A stretch of DNA of 64,000 nt from Zoroaster sp. YZ-2022 (taxonomy: Eukaryota; Echinodermata; Asteroidea; Forcipulatida; Zoroasteridae), in NCBI GenBank assembly GCA_029582265.1, contig JAQQFT010000042.1:1-64000 (forward strand), read 5' to 3'. Under the pieces are notes generated by a model. The model did not search any database, was not told the DNA's origin, and worked only from the letters and a program-made list of their open reading frames with translations. Positions within the stretch are counted from its first letter, which is position 1; each line of letters opens with the position of its first letter. A program made the translations under genes and the position numbers. Positions 12,765 to 25,150 of the stretch are shown in pieces.

Positions 12765-15700
12765 TTTTAAAAATGACCACCTGGGTCATAAAAAATCATT
12801 TAGCATCAATGTTATAGTGGGGCTCTTTCAAAATTTTGACCTTTTCTCATTTCAAAAAAGATATTTCCGGTATGTCAAAAAGGAAACCTAAACAAAAAAC
12901 CCTTTTTTTACCAAAATCTAAATGGGGAAAGCCATTTCAGAACACCTATTTTAACTAACCCAATCATTTCCCAAACCAACAAAATGAACAAATGTAAAGT
13001 TGTTACATCTTGTTTCCCAACAGAGAACAAAAAAACCAGTTCTGCGGATAATCTTTGATTGGGCCTGAAATTTTCTGTTGTTGCGTTTTTGCATTGCAGG
13101 GGGTTTTTTAAGGGTTGTATCGAAACATGTTTGCACGATGTGAAGTTGCTACAACCCCCCTACATTTTTATAGTTGGGTATCGAAATCCTTTTTTAAACA
13201 AATTATGTTGTGTTTTTTTTTTGCTTGTTTTCCCAAATAATAGTGGGGGCTTCCAACGATTGTCGAACCTGCCCAGTGTGTTATAATGGCGGTTTTTGAC
13301 AAGTCTGGGCTCTGTATTTCCCACCCCCGGGGGGTTCAAACTTTATTTGGATTCAAAATGGTTTAGTTTCAGTTTTGAAATCCATTTTCAAAACAAAAGG
13401 GCATATTAAATTTTCCGGGAGAGGGATTTATGGGGGAATAAATGAAAAAAACACTGAAATAAAGGGTATTGGTCTTAAAAAATTTTGTTTAAATAGAATA
13501 AAAAAATGTATCTTTTCCTCCCAAATTTTAGTTCGTTTTTTAATTTTAAGAGTTTTTTTCCCCTTCCGGGGCCCCCCTTTGTCACTAAAAACGCCATTGA
13601 ATGATGTAATGCATCACGTGTTCGTGATCGCTGAGAATTTATGGCCGGCCGGGTGTTTATGTGCGTTTGTTGTTCTGTGGGGTTTCCCGTGATGATGTGG
13701 AACAATTTTACTTTTTTTTTTCGTATATTTTCTCAATTTTTTTACATTACCTAATTTCCAACTTTTCCAAAAAAAATCTGAGTTGTAAACCAACGGTTAA
13801 AATCCCGGGGTTCCCCCAAAACGAAGCACCCGGAAAAATTTTCCGTGGTGCGGTTGACGACGAGCGAAATTGGGCCGACTCCAGCCACCGTGACTCGGGG
13901 TCATTTACTGCCGGGCACGAAACAAGCCTTTACGGAGAATTTGGGGTGTCAAAAAAACCCCCAAAGAAACTGCATTCCAACGAAAAAAAAAAGCCCGTTT
14001 TCTAACGACAAGCCAAAGCGACGGCGGGATAGTCAACGGGTTTTTATTGTCAGCGCGCCGCCTGTTGGGTTCGGACCCTGGGGGTAGCCATACCTAGTAG
14101 TGACGGTACATAACACTGCATTATAATTTTTAATCGCTTCAAAGGGTGAAACCAGTGATAACAAATTAAAAAAGAAAGTCAATACTCTTTTAAATTTTGG
14201 GAATTTTAAAAAATTTTGTTGAACATCAAATTAACAATCACAAAGGGGATTATAAAACCGTTTATGCATGACAAATGTGGGGCTGGGTAAAAACCCTTTC
14301 ATTGTAAAGAGCATCCCAAATCTATCCTCTCCTTTACGGAAAGTTCTTTAAAAACAAAAAATTTTTTTAAAAAAACTTGACTACTTATAATTCTGATTTT
14401 AGTAGTAGACGTTTTTATGCTGTTCCTATTATAAAGTGTTCCCCCAAAAGAACATGAGATCATAAAAGAAACAAAGCCAATATTGGAAGTTTAAATGTTG
14501 GATTATCAATCATGTTTTTTTTGTCAATCCTTATCTAGCTCCCCACTTCAATGAAAACAGGAAGGGGGGGGCCCCTAAAAGCGGGTGAAGGGACCTAGGT
14601 AAGGAATAAGAAGGGAAAATACCGTAAAGGATCGGGGCCAGTTCCGTAAGTTTAATTCAGGGAATTTAAAAAAAACCTGAGGCGGGTGGGTCCCCCCCAA
14701 AAAACAAAAATTTTTTTGCACCAATTTTAAATTACAAAAAAAAACCCCCCGAAATTCCCTTTAAATGTCGAACCCTGCAAAAACCCTTACCCCAATTTTT
14801 AAATAAAAAAATAATAAAAAAAAAATGAACAAGAAAAAAAATTCCGGGGCGAAGTTAGTGAAAGGCCTTTTTTAAACTCCCGGAAAAAAAAATAAAAACA
14901 ATTGGTTTAAAAATTTTTTTTTGTTGTTTCTTTTTTTTTTTTCAAATTACAAAAGGGGAAAACTTGATGGGAAAAGTGGCAAGAAATGTAAACCAAAAAC
15001 GAAAGAAAGGCCCCCACCCCGGCTAGCGTATTCCTCAAAGAATGATCCATCACCAGTGATTTAATTTTAATTTTTACATCACTGTATACAAAAGCAATGG
15101 TTGGAAAAATTAGAAAAAGGGTTTGGGGGATGTACTAAGTAATTTGACAATGTTTTAATTTTTTTGGGAAAAAAAGGAAAGAAAAAAGTAGTCCCAAAAC
15201 AGGAACCGTTTTGGGGGCCCTGCGACTGTTCCCCGATCATTATAAAAAAAATTAAAAAAACAAATCTAAAGGAGAAAAAACAGAAGATTTAAAACACCGG
15301 TTCATAAAAAAATTTCAATGAAAAGTTAAACTTTTTTCCCCAACCTTTAAAAAAAAAATTTACCAGGGTGTTGTCATTTTAAGTAGATGTTAAATATGTT
15401 TCAGGTTGTCTCGTCTAAACTGTAATCCCCCCTCAAAAGTTATGGACAAAACCCCATATTGCCTGCACCCCCAATAAAGCAATAAAATTGTTATATTGGA
15501 GGAGGGAAATTTTCTTAAACTAAATCAAGAAAAAGCTCAACAAAGTATTTTTAAGTTTAAAAAATACACTATCAGGGAAAGAAACTTTGGGCCCCAAACT
15601 GGGTCTAAGCAATTGCTCGACAAATTAAGATAATATGAACAAAAACTTTTGAGAAAGCCAAAACCCCTGTAAATTAAGGGAGGAAATGGTTTGGGGTTTA

Positions 15701-17218
15701 ACCCCCCCCAAAAATTTTCAAACAATTATAGTAAAGAGAAAAATGACAACGAAGTCACCCCTGCAAAACTCTGGATCCCCGGGGTTGACAATATTTTGTG
15801 TCTCCCAAATGTAATATATGTTTAAACAGTGATATTTCATAAATTTTTTGTAGACCACATTATGTCCCCATTCTCAATTCTTATAAAAAAATAAAACTAC
15901 CTTTTTTTTATAAAATTTTTTCAAAAAAAGGGGAAGTAGTCCCGTTAACATTCATGTTTTAAAAGAAAAAAAGTAAATTTTTTGTTTATACTGGCCTTTT
16001 GTACAAACGATTATAAGCATTAATGGGTTTGATTTAACTTTCCCATTAAAAAAAGGGAAATATGGGAAATTTTCACACATCTGTTGGTATGATTTTTTTT
16101 TTTTTTTTTTTAATTATATGGTAATTGAATATCAAAATAAAACAAAATATTTAAATTAAACAGGGTGAGTTATTTTAACAGTTTAAATTCTTTAAAACCC
16201 TTTTGTTGTATTGAAAGGATTTAGCACGGATCTTTGCGACAGCACAAAACAAGTACCCAAAACCTTTAAAAAACCCCAACACCATCTTGCCATCTGACGT
16301 AGGCTTTTGCCTGCTTCCCTTTTGGGAAAAAAACAAAATTAACAAAACAAGTTTAACAGTTTAAAAAGGGGGTTGGGAAAGGAGGAAGGATTTCACATAC
16401 AAAACATTTGGATTAAAATGTTTTTACCCAAAATTTTTTTTGGGGGCAAATTTGATTTTTTAGTTTTAATATCATTTGTTTGTATTTTCTTTCTAAAAAA
16501 AATCTAAAACTGGAAAGGGCCCGTTCTTTATCTTTTCTAGCGACAAAAAAAAAAAAAAATATTTGTTTAAAAAATTTTTCTTAATTTGTTTTTACTTTCT
16601 TTTTGGGGAAATTTTTTACTGGTTTTTGGGGGTTTTTCCCTTTCGTTTCCATACTCTGACGATATTAATAGTAAGTGTCCGGGCCCATCTGTCGAGGCAT
16701 ACTGAACCCCGGATGCCAGTTATGCAGTTAAGGGGAACCTCGTCTCGTCGTACTCGTCCATTTTTTCCCCAACTTGTTGGGTCTCCTTAACAAACAGACT
16801 CCCCCCAATTGGCATTTGAAACACAATAAAAACACCCGAATAAGAATAAAATGCAAAATAATTTATAAGCCCATTTTTTACATGATTATATAAAATTGTT
16901 TAACATAATTTAAGTAAATATTAAAATAATTTGTCAACATTTTGTGAAAAAAAAATGCATTTTCATTTCCATTGTTTAATCTAATTAACGGATTTGGGGT
17001 TAAAGTTTTTTTGCAATCAAGTATAATTTTTCCCCACACGTTCTTGTTTGTTTACAAAAATTAGTTATTTCCCCCTTTTTAAAATTATTAGTCAAAAAAT
17101 ACACAAGGGATGTTATTTGTTTAAGTAAATAATATTTCCCAAAATGTTGAAATTTTTCTAACATGATTGAAATGTAAATTTTGTTGCAAATCCCTTCCCC
17201 GTCGTTATAACCGGAATT
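12762..17218. other. Spacer, no gene recognised
   Basis: Mostly A/T- and C-run-rich sequence. The pockets at 13560-14090 and 16640-16790 have more CpG and GC than their surroundings and short open frames on both strands, but no motif, family match or clean splice pair that I can defend. Broken exons are possible here. Confidence 0.5.
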
Positions 17219-17467
17219 TCACCGCCCCACTGTTGCTGTCGGCCTCTTTACATATGGTTCTTTCCCTTCTTCGTTTACGTTGATTTTTGAGTGTAAAATT
17301 TTTCCTCCCAAAAATTTAGCATCAAAATTTACTTTCGACGACGACTTTCCCATTTTCCCGTATTTTTTTAAATCCCCGCCACCTTCCGCTGCGGGACGAT
17401 GCGTCCCGCCGTTAGCCCCCCGGGCCGGCAACCTTTCCCCCTTCGGGCGTCTAGCCGACGTAGTCAT
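17219..17467 (-). CDS. Possible 5' coding exon in a CpG-rich pocket
   Basis: An 82-codon frame opening with ATG at 17467 runs through a stretch much richer in CpG and GC than its surroundings. The product is basic and Gly/Arg-rich at the start, followed by a segment containing YGKMGKSSSKVNFDAKF. I recognise no family. The other strand has an equally long frame over the same bases, so strand and coding status are both uncertain. A CpG-rich promoter or first exon would fit; run-length errors may have shifted the frame. Nothing nearby tells what it would do. Confidence 0.2.
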   Translation of the reverse strand: MTTSARRPKGERLPARGANGGTHRPAAEGGGDLKKYGKMGKSSSKVNFDAKFLGGKILHSKINVNEEGKEPYVKRPTATVGR

Positions 17468-18727
17468 GGTGCAAAATGCCCCTTTTGGGGGGGATGGCGT
17501 CGACCTACACTTCGTAAAGCTTAAAATTTAAAACCCCCCTAAACTTTATAATTTATATGTTTTTTTATCGTCAAAATACCTAGTTTACAATATCCGTGGC
17601 TTTTTAAAACTCTATTTTAGTGTTCCAACGGGGGAGACCCTTGTGTTTGTTTTTTTATTCCCTTATTTTACATCCTCTCATCCTTGGAAAAAGACAAGTA
17701 TGCCCCCCGCATTTTTTGGTTTTTAGAAATGTTAGGGGAATTAAAAATTTTAATGTTGATATAAAATTTTGAAAAAAAAAGAAAAATTTAAATTTTAAAA
17801 ATAACAACATTTGGGAAAATTGCCATGTTCTCATTTGAAGGTTAAACATCCCTTTTGTGAAGTAGGTTTTTTAACTTTGTCGATTAAGGGAAAAAATATA
17901 AAATTAGTTTTTTTTCAAATTTTCAGCCAAAAAAAGAAATTGGGGGCTGGGGGATCCTTATTTTTACAAATATCAAGATCCCTGGTGAAGCCCGCGGGGT
18001 ACTCTTTTTCATTCAAGACCCGTTTTTGCGTGTGTGCGGGGAGGGGAATGCTGCAATGAGGTGAGAAAATTTATTATCTGGTTAGTCCGCTTCTTCCCTC
18101 GGGTTTTCTTGGCCATTAGGGGAATTTCCCCTTAGGACAATCCCCTTTTTTCGTATATAAACAACCGAAGAAAGAAATAAAATATTATTCAAATATGGCA
18201 TTTTTTCCCCCTTGCATTGATAATTCTTTTGGGTCATTCTGTAAAATTTACCTGGGGTTGACAGGGCCTCTCAATTTTTTTTTTAAAAAATCCCTGGGGG
18301 TGGGGAAAATGGGGTGGGGGGGATGGGGGAAAAGTAGAGGTGAAAATGTCCAAAAAAATTTTCTTGGATTTTGGGGATGTACAAATGTAGGTTTTTTGAG
18401 GACCTGTAACATAAAAAGTAAATGTTGCATACCACTTTTGACAATAGATTCTGATAATTTCGGTACCAGTCATCATAAATATCAATTTTCAGGGAATATC
18501 TTTTCTGGAATTTAAGATATAGGCCTTTGAAATTGCCGTAAACTCACTGACCCAATATAGGGGGTGAAAAAAGGGGGCGGGGCTAAAATGTTTAAGGGGT
18601 CATATCTTAAGAACCACAAGGATTTGGGAGCCAACATTTTGTGGGTGTTCAAATTATCGAAAAAATCTGAGTCGGTCACTGTCAAATTTTCAAAATTTCA
18701 GGTGAGTTGGAACGGAATGACCCTTTT
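17468..18727. other. Spacer, no gene recognised
   Basis: Noisy intergenic or intronic sequence. The open frames at 17811-18059 and 18195-18515 have counterparts on the other strand and no motif. Confidence 0.5.
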
Positions 18728-18812
18728 TAGTATTTTTATGAATATTTGTTTCAAGAAAGTCTTACTGCACCACTCTTGTCTGCATTTAACCCATTTTTAA
18801 ATGTTGTTTTTT
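18728..18812 (+). repeat. Dispersed repeat D, copy 1
   Basis: Shares AAGTCTTACTGCA.CACTC followed by CATTTAACCCATTTT.AAAT with 23150-23218 in the same orientation. The two copies sit on either side of the hAT-like and Penelope-like insertions. Confidence 0.6.
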
Positions 18813-19372
18813 GTGATTGCTCTGTCTTTGTATACGTGCATTCTTGCATGTTTGAGGTAATGTGAGATTAATCAAGTAGTATTTAAAGAGTTGTGCGTAT
18901 GATAAGCTAAACAATATCACGATGATATCATAATGATACGATATTCAACAAATTATTGGCTAAATCAGTGAAGTTTTTGAAGATATCACCATATTGACAA
19001 TATTCAAACATATCACCAATATCAAATAAATATCACCCTTCAAAATTAAAATAGTTTGTTTATTAAGGTAATGTTATGTAAAGTTGTGCCAGGTATCTGC
19101 GTATCAGATACCCGACTGAAACTGTCATTACCTGGTTCCTTTTTGTGGTTCCATTTACTCGTAAACGACTTTTGAAAATTGTTACTGAACATTTAAGCCA
19201 CACAAATGGAAGTCGCCATTTTTGTGTGGAAAATGGGGATGCTACAGAGTCATTTTTAATATAGAGGCGGGAAATTATTACAGTAAGTCCACAATAATTC
19301 TTATAAAACAAGAGAATATTGTGTTCATATTAGTTATTTTACACATTTGAGGTATTTTTATGTATTTACAAA

Positions 19373-20485
19373 ATTGTTTACTAGACTTGGGCGATATTGA
19401 TTTTTTTTCATCCACGATATATTGTCAAACATATATCGTGATTTTCGATAATATCGCAATTTTTTTTCCACGCATTAGTACTTTAGAGCCGATAATAACA
19501 GCAATGTGTCACATTAAATTGCCAGTGCTTATCTGAGAGACACGTGGAATCACGCCGTTCACGAGTGCACCATGGCCATTGGCAAATTCGTTTGTGTAAT
19601 AATTATGTGGGACGGTTACTGTGTCGTGCGTCCCAATGAAATCATCAGCCCAAGTTCATGTGACTCGCGTTCACTTGACTATATCATAGTATAAACACGT
19701 GACTAGGTTTATCCCTGCATAGTCTATTACCGTGGAGAATAAAACCATGTGATTGTGACACGTCATTTGCACTTTGAATAATGTGACCGTCACGTGGTTT
19801 ATCAATAATAGCGTATGTGTTTTGTCACTAGACAAGAGTCCCAGTATGGTATAATAGAATAGTGTCCTAATTCCCCAACTTTGATCAAGCCGCTGTCGAT
19901 CCATGCTTTGATTTATTTCATGACTAATGTGAGCACAGCTAGACTGCAAATGTTATTATGTTGTCGATTTTAAGGTAACGCCATATTCTGCATATTATTT
20001 AAATATGCTTGTTCTAATGTACTCGCACGTGGTGACCAGCCAGAGTCACAGACCACCATGGATAGACAGTGAGGCGTAAACATTGTGTACACATTGTTGG
20101 ATCAAATACCCAATCAATCCCCAACACTTAATCTGTCTTAATATATTTTTTGAGTGGCGGTGGATTTAAACAACACCCTGTCATACCAGGCGGCATCTTT
20201 GTGATATGATAGTCGGCTTATCACAGAAGTAGTTCGATTTTGTTTCTCACTTCCGAAAGCTGAAAAGACTTCCTAAGTATTTTCCATGGAATTTCTGACC
20301 CGACTGACAATCAAGGAATTTTGTTTAATCGTGATATATTTTTCTTCGCGATATATTTTTCATCGCGATATTTTTTCATCGCGATTTGCCGATATGTCGA
20401 TAATTTGAAAAGTTCCGATACCATAACCGAATAAAAAAATATCGCGATATTCGATATTATCGTGTCATCGCCAACCTATTGTTTA
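19373..20485. mobile_element. Non-autonomous hAT-like DNA transposon with 8-bp target duplication
   Basis: The element body is 19381-20477 (1,097 bp), flanked on both sides by ATTGTTTA (19373-19380 and 20478-20485). An 8-bp duplication is the hAT hallmark. Its ends are inverted: the left begins CTAGACTTGGGCGATA and the right, read on the other strand, begins AGGTTGGCGATGA. Both subterminal regions are dense in palindromic CGATATATCG-type words (19390-19460 and 20325-20465). The interior has no frame over about 92 codons and no transposase motif, so it must have been mobilised in trans. Assignment to hAT rests on the duplication length and end sequence, not on a protein. Confidence 0.8.
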
Positions 20486-20601
20486 GGGGTCCCAGGTACC
20501 CGAAGATTTTTTTTTTCCCGGTTTCCCAAAATAACCAAAACGTACGGCCTTTTTTTAGTAAATTATAAACCCCAAACATTAAAAGGAAAAATTTTTATTT
20601 T

Positions 20602-20712
20602 GAGGGTGAGGATAAATAAAAATTTGCGGACACCATTGGAATCTCAATTGAGTAGAAATTGTTCTGAAAAGAACTGGTACAACCGACGTTTCGATCGTGT
20701 CTGATCGCCCTA
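20602..20712 (-). repeat. Penelope-like element terminal sequence
   Basis: It adjoins the 3' side of the Penelope-like coding remnant and matches both arms of the inverted pair at 45646-46164. Landmarks on the plus strand are GGTGAGGATA, ATCTCAATTGAGTAG, AAAGAACTGG and CGACGTTTCGATC. The link to the Penelope-like element is inferred from this adjacency. It carries no coding sequence. Confidence 0.65.
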
Positions 20713-22530
20713 AGAATCCGGACCGGGAAATGTTGCGAAGTAGACTGCTGGAGGATCATCCATGAATGGATGCTGGAGGATTAGTTCATTGGGGCGCAGG
20801 CGGAACTGTTGAACAGGACCCTAGGGGGGGGGAAAGGGGGTTGCTCCTGAACTGAATAGTTCCCCCCGGGGGAAGGAGGGTGGTTGACTTAGGATATGGA
20901 GATCCTCAGTCTGGGTGTGTTAGGACTTTGGATATAAAGATCCTTCAGTCTGTGTATTGGTCGCCAAATGTCGCTGTTTTGGCCGTGTCCTGTGGCACAG
21001 TTCGTGTTTGGATTCGATGGCCTTTTGATGCGTCGGGGTGCCATGCGTCGAAGGGGTGATGATTTGGGGCCCGCCAGTCGGGGGGCCCGATGTGGGGGCG
21101 ACCATGGCGGACTTTCAAATCTCCTCAGCCCCGTTTTCGGTGTTCCTTCAATCTGAGGGGGAGGTTGCGTCTGTTTGCCGATTCCCTACCGCACTCACGG
21201 GGGACCCGTGACCCCCGCTCTGTTGTTTGGGTCCGGTTTGTCCTTGGGGGTTTGGAACCCGGGATTTTGCGGGGGGCTGGGGAACCATCAATGTTTCGTC
21301 GGAGGATGCGTTGTTTTTGGGAAATCCCAGATGGGGGAGACAAGCAGAGAGGTTGATCCTTACCTTGTTTTGGGTTTGGAACCCCTTCGCTTGCTGATTT
21401 CGGGTTTTTCCTTTTTGGGGGGGTGTTGGGAGGGCTCGCCCCTTTGGGGAAAGGGCTGTCCTTGTCACAAATTTTGGCGCGTTGTAGGCGCGGTTGAGAT
21501 GACGATGCTTGGGTGATGGAAGGAGGCTGGTTCAGGTCGATTTTTTGCGTGGCTTTCTGTGACGTTGTGATGTGGGGCCGTGGGGTTTCAAAATGAACTA
21601 AAAAACCGGATTTTGCCGTCTTCTTCTGTTTCCATGGTGAACTTGATGCTCGGGTGTTGCTTTGAGATGTTGGGAAAATCCGGGTTTTCTCCCCATGTGG
21701 CCAAACCAAAAAGGTGTCCCACGTATCGGAGCCACAGCGGGTTGGGGGTCGGCGGTGTTGGGGAGTTTTAAAACCTTCCATGAAAATACCAGGACCGGGT
21801 TGGGGATCCATGGGGGCCCCCAGCTGTCTGCCTAGAACTTGCCCTGAAACTGAAAACAACGAAAGACACATGCTATAGCAAATCATGAATTTGGTCGGGG
21901 GTGGTGTGTGCGATCATCGGGAAAGATCTTGTACGAGTCTGTCCCCCGGAAGCATGTCTCTGTGGGGGGACATTGGTGAATAGGGAGACAACATCAAAAC
22001 AAACCAAGATGTCGTGGGTTGAAGGGGAGCCGGGTATCTAACGCGCCGAGTTGGAAAATGGGGGGAGTGAGCCCCCCAAAGGGTCGGGATCTTAGATAGA
22101 TGACGGCTGTGTTGGGTGGTAAACCCGGAGGCGACGATAGGGCGAGAGGAACATCAGGTTTGAATCTTCGGCGGCCAAAGGCCTGGGGCGGATAAACTGG
22201 ATGGTCTGAATGTCGGTAAGGTTGGGGTGGAAAGGGGCACCAGCAGGGGGGGGCAAGGGTTTGCAACTTTTCTCTATGGATGGGTGGGTTCTTCTTGAGC
22301 GGGGGGGTATGAATCGGAAAAAAAATGACTTCCTTGTCGGTTTGTGCTCGGTCCATGATGACGTAGCGTTTTTGTCTGGGGTGAGGAGGGGTGGAGTGCC
22401 CCGTCGGATGTCCCGAAAACGTGCTCCCCCCGGAGAGGTTGGGGGCCGGCACCAAAACATCACCATCTGTGTCGGCGTCATCGGCGCTTTTTTGTTGAGT
22501 CGTCGCAGGGTGGTCAATGATTTCTTAAAA
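20713..22530 (-). pseudogene. Penelope-like element: reverse transcriptase plus GIY-YIG endonuclease, decayed
   Basis: Remnant of a retroelement protein that would copy RNA into DNA and cut the target with a C-terminal GIY-YIG nuclease. Reading along the minus strand, a fragment ending KPDVPLALSSPPG at about 22180-22115 fits the 'GLPKIHKP' region. FDVVSLFTNVPP follows at 21999-21964, then RQLGAPM near 21830, then RYV and DTFLVWPHG split by a frameshift near 21720, where the catalytic YVDD box belongs. A downstream segment of the 253-codon frame ends in NLPLRLKEHRKRG (21166-21128), matching the GIY-YIG core. At least three frame changes are needed and C/G runs are inflated, so part of the decay may be sequencing error. 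The RT-then-GIY-YIG order is diagnostic for Penelope-like elements. Confidence 0.8.
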
Positions 22531-23709
22531 ATTGAAATATTATTAAGTTATATTGTGAAAAGCTAAACTTCAGCTGCACAGGTTGGGATTAACCATTTTT
22601 AAAATGGTTCAGAAAGTCAGCGAGAAAATAGATGTTAACATCTTTTTTCAACAAAATAAAAGGATTGGGGTCCGTTTGAAAGTGTTGTTGTAGATATGTA
22701 ATTTTAATCATAAACGAGGGGATCTAAAACATGTGGCCGATTTTTCAGGGCTATTCGAAAGCAAAATAAGAAAAATTTAAATCGGGCTTCCATTCCCATC
22801 CGAATACATGGGGCAACATGCCACATTCATCGGTACCACACTACGCACTAGTTTTTGAAATTTCACCATGGGGTCCCGACCAGCAAAACAAATTAATCGG
22901 CTCTTTAAGAAATGATTTTTAAAATTTTTTTCAGCACTTTTATTATCTATGCAACTTTTTTTAATACTTGCATGTAAAAGTAGCTTTTCGGTCCAATGTC
23001 TTTAAAGCCTAAAATGTTTATGTATGTAAAACAACCGTGTATTGAGATTATCGTATAAGCGATATCAATGCCACGATTATCGACTATAAAAAAAATTCAA
23101 TATCATCCCCCCAGCGTTAAAAAATATGATTAGAAATTACTATTAAATTGCACAATGAAAATTTTTTGGGAAGTCTTACTGCAACACTCCGCCATTTAAC
23201 CCATTTTAAATCTTTTTTTTTAATTAAAAAGTTTTGCATAATGTTTTTTTGTTTTTTTCCTTATATGAATTATACTCAGGTTGCATGAAAATTGCACAAA
23301 CCCACACTACATATTTCATAGTACCCTTTTGACATAAAACAAAAAGGGGCCCTTTCCCCGTCAGTTAGGTTTTTAATGTTTGTTTTTTTTAAATATCTGA
23401 AACCACCAAAAAAATTTAAAATTTTGAATAACATGCTCTTCCCCAAAAAGATAATTTGAGTTGTTATTAATTTTTTTAATTCCCCAAAAATTTCCTCAAA
23501 AATGGACGGAAAAGCAGGTAACCGCCCAATTTTATGAAAGGGGGGAAAAATAAAAAAAAATAAAAAAAAAAAATCCTCAAATTGTTTTTAATAATGCATG
23601 TCCATTCACATGTTGAACTTTTTTTGGTCGGTTTCAGGTTTAAAAAAAAAACCTTTGGAAAATCTAACTGTTTTAAAAATGGCCCCCTTTTTTTTATTCT
23701 TTTTTTTAG
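22531..23709. other. Spacer with repeat remnants, no gene recognised
   Basis: Contains a copy of repeat D (23150-23218). A short stretch at 23040-23110, rich in ATTATCG and CGATAT words, resembles the subterminal part of the hAT-like element at 19.4-20.5 kb, but without ends or a target duplication. Nothing coding is visible. Confidence 0.5.
23150..23218 (+). repeat. Dispersed repeat D, copy 2
   Basis: Second copy of the motif pair AAGTCTTACTGCA..CACTC and CATTTAACCCATTTTAAAT found at 18728-18812. Confidence 0.6.
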
Positions 23710-23990
23710 ATGACTTGCAAAAATGTGATGCTCATTGCAACACAGCTAATTTTACATATCTCAGAAACTCATCAGGAACAAATGACATATTAAAAATTTT
23801 TAAATGACACTTTTTCTTCAATTTTTGTCGATAGAGTGTCCTCGAAAAATTTTGGGACTGTACTCTTCCACTTGCCACTGTGCTCCTGGCATCACATGTT
23901 TAAAAGATACCGGTGAATGTAATGATCCGTCGTGTTCAAGGACATTGCACTCAGCGATGCCCCAGGCTGAAAGGAAAAAATGTCATAAAT
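23710..23990 (+). CDS. Candidate exon(s) encoding an EGF-like repeat
   Basis: The segment from 23835 encodes a Cys-rich stretch starting ECPRKILGLY, then STCHCAPGITC, then LKDTGECNDPSC. This fits the C..G..G..C...C.C..G..C....G.C spacing of EGF-like repeats in MEGF/Draper-type and other adhesive receptors; one expected Cys reads as Ser, perhaps a base error. A polypyrimidine tract and AG precede it at 23820-23834 (phase 1). A possible upstream exon, 23710-23775, follows a T-rich acceptor and encodes DDLQKCDAHC, but its donor reads GA instead of GT and the implied intron is only about 59 bases. The 3' boundary is unclear. This would be part of a secreted or membrane protein whose other exons I cannot place. 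Confidence 0.5.
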
Positions 23991-25150
23991 GTCTCAAATA
24001 TCGGGTGCAAATTTATACCCCCTTTTTTCGGTTATTTTTAGAAAAATAAGCTTTGGGAATTTAAATATCTTAAAAATCAATTTTTGGCAAAATAAAATAA
24101 GTCTCCTCGTTTTAACCTAACTGGCTCAAATTTAACATAAATGTTGGGATTGAATTAAAAATAACAACATTTGAATGTGAAATTTAGTGAAAGGATAAAC
24201 CCTTCAGGGTTTCAGTAAAAAATTTAAAGTTTCAAGGTACATGTATATCTGTGAGTTAAAGTCGAACACTGTCAAACCACATGTAGAAAGTGCTTTATAG
24301 GTTAAAATGAAAATGAGTCTGTGTGGTAAAAACTGTTTTGACGGGAAAAAAGCATTGTCTGGTATTGTTCGGGGTGGTCAAAATGACAGAAAAAACCCAT
24401 AAAAAAATCCCCCTTGCCCCAATTTGATTAACAGTAAAAAACAGGCAGTTGACGTTTTTTGCCCTTATATATCCCACTAAAGTGCACTAAAAGTGATATG
24501 GACTAGGGGGTTTAATTTTTTAGAAAAAATTTTTTCCAATGGAGAAAATTTTTGTACAATTGAAAATTTTGAATAAAAATTCTTTTTCCAAAATTCCAGG
24601 TTAGAAAAATCGGTAGAGCGTTTCCCGACCCAGGAATAATTAATTTTATAAAAGACGTTTTGACTTAAATTTGTTTATTCTTTTCCGCTACTAGTAAAGG
24701 GATACGATTAACTGTATATAATAAAAGTGGGATAGGTTTTTTTGAAAAACTACCCCAAAAAAAAATAATATATAATAAAAAAATTAAATAAATAAAAAAT
24801 ATAACAATGAAAATAAACAATGAAAATACAACAATGAAAATACAACAATGAAAATAAAAAAATAAAATAAATGAAAGGGCCCTATCTGCTGTCGAAACTC
24901 TTGACGGAATGGGGAATCGTGGTGGCTAAACCCAAACGTTGGACAGAAAACAGTTTTTGGGGGGAAGGAGGGGCTTGTGGACTTTAATTGCAGAGGAGGG
25001 TTAAAGGGGGAAAATGGCGAAACACTCCTTACCCTTGATCGGGGGATAGAGATGTTTTCGTGAATTTTAAATTGATGAATGATGATCTGCCCTGCAGGCT
25101 TTTTGTGATTTGTGGCCTAGGCGGGACAGGGATAAATATTTTGAAAGAGG
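23991..25150. other. Spacer with a short minisatellite, no gene recognised
   Basis: A GC-richer, run-rich pocket at 24880-25140 shows no clear frame. A 14-bp minisatellite lies at 24802-24856. Confidence 0.5.
24802..24856 (+). repeat. Minisatellite, ACAACAATGAAAAT unit
   Basis: Four units of the form (ACA)ACAATGAAAAT occur in tandem, embedded in a longer A/AAT-rich tract. Confidence 0.85.

Noticed and set aside
12578..12891. Tyr/Ile-repeat proteins on the plus strand
   Set aside because: Pure translation of the (TA)n microsatellite.
13661..14087. Two overlapping frames in a CpG-rich pocket
   Set aside because: Neither frame has a motif or splice pair; composition alone is not enough to call an exon.
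21125..21886. Longest open frame in the window (253 codons) as a stand-alone Pro-rich protein gene
   Set aside because: Its fragments match Penelope-like RT and GIY-YIG motifs and the frame shifts at the YVDD region, so it is a retroelement remnant.
22092..22566. Overlapping 118- and 141-codon frames
   Set aside because: They overlap the N-terminal part of the Penelope-like RT; the frame carrying KPDVPLALSSPPG explains the region better.
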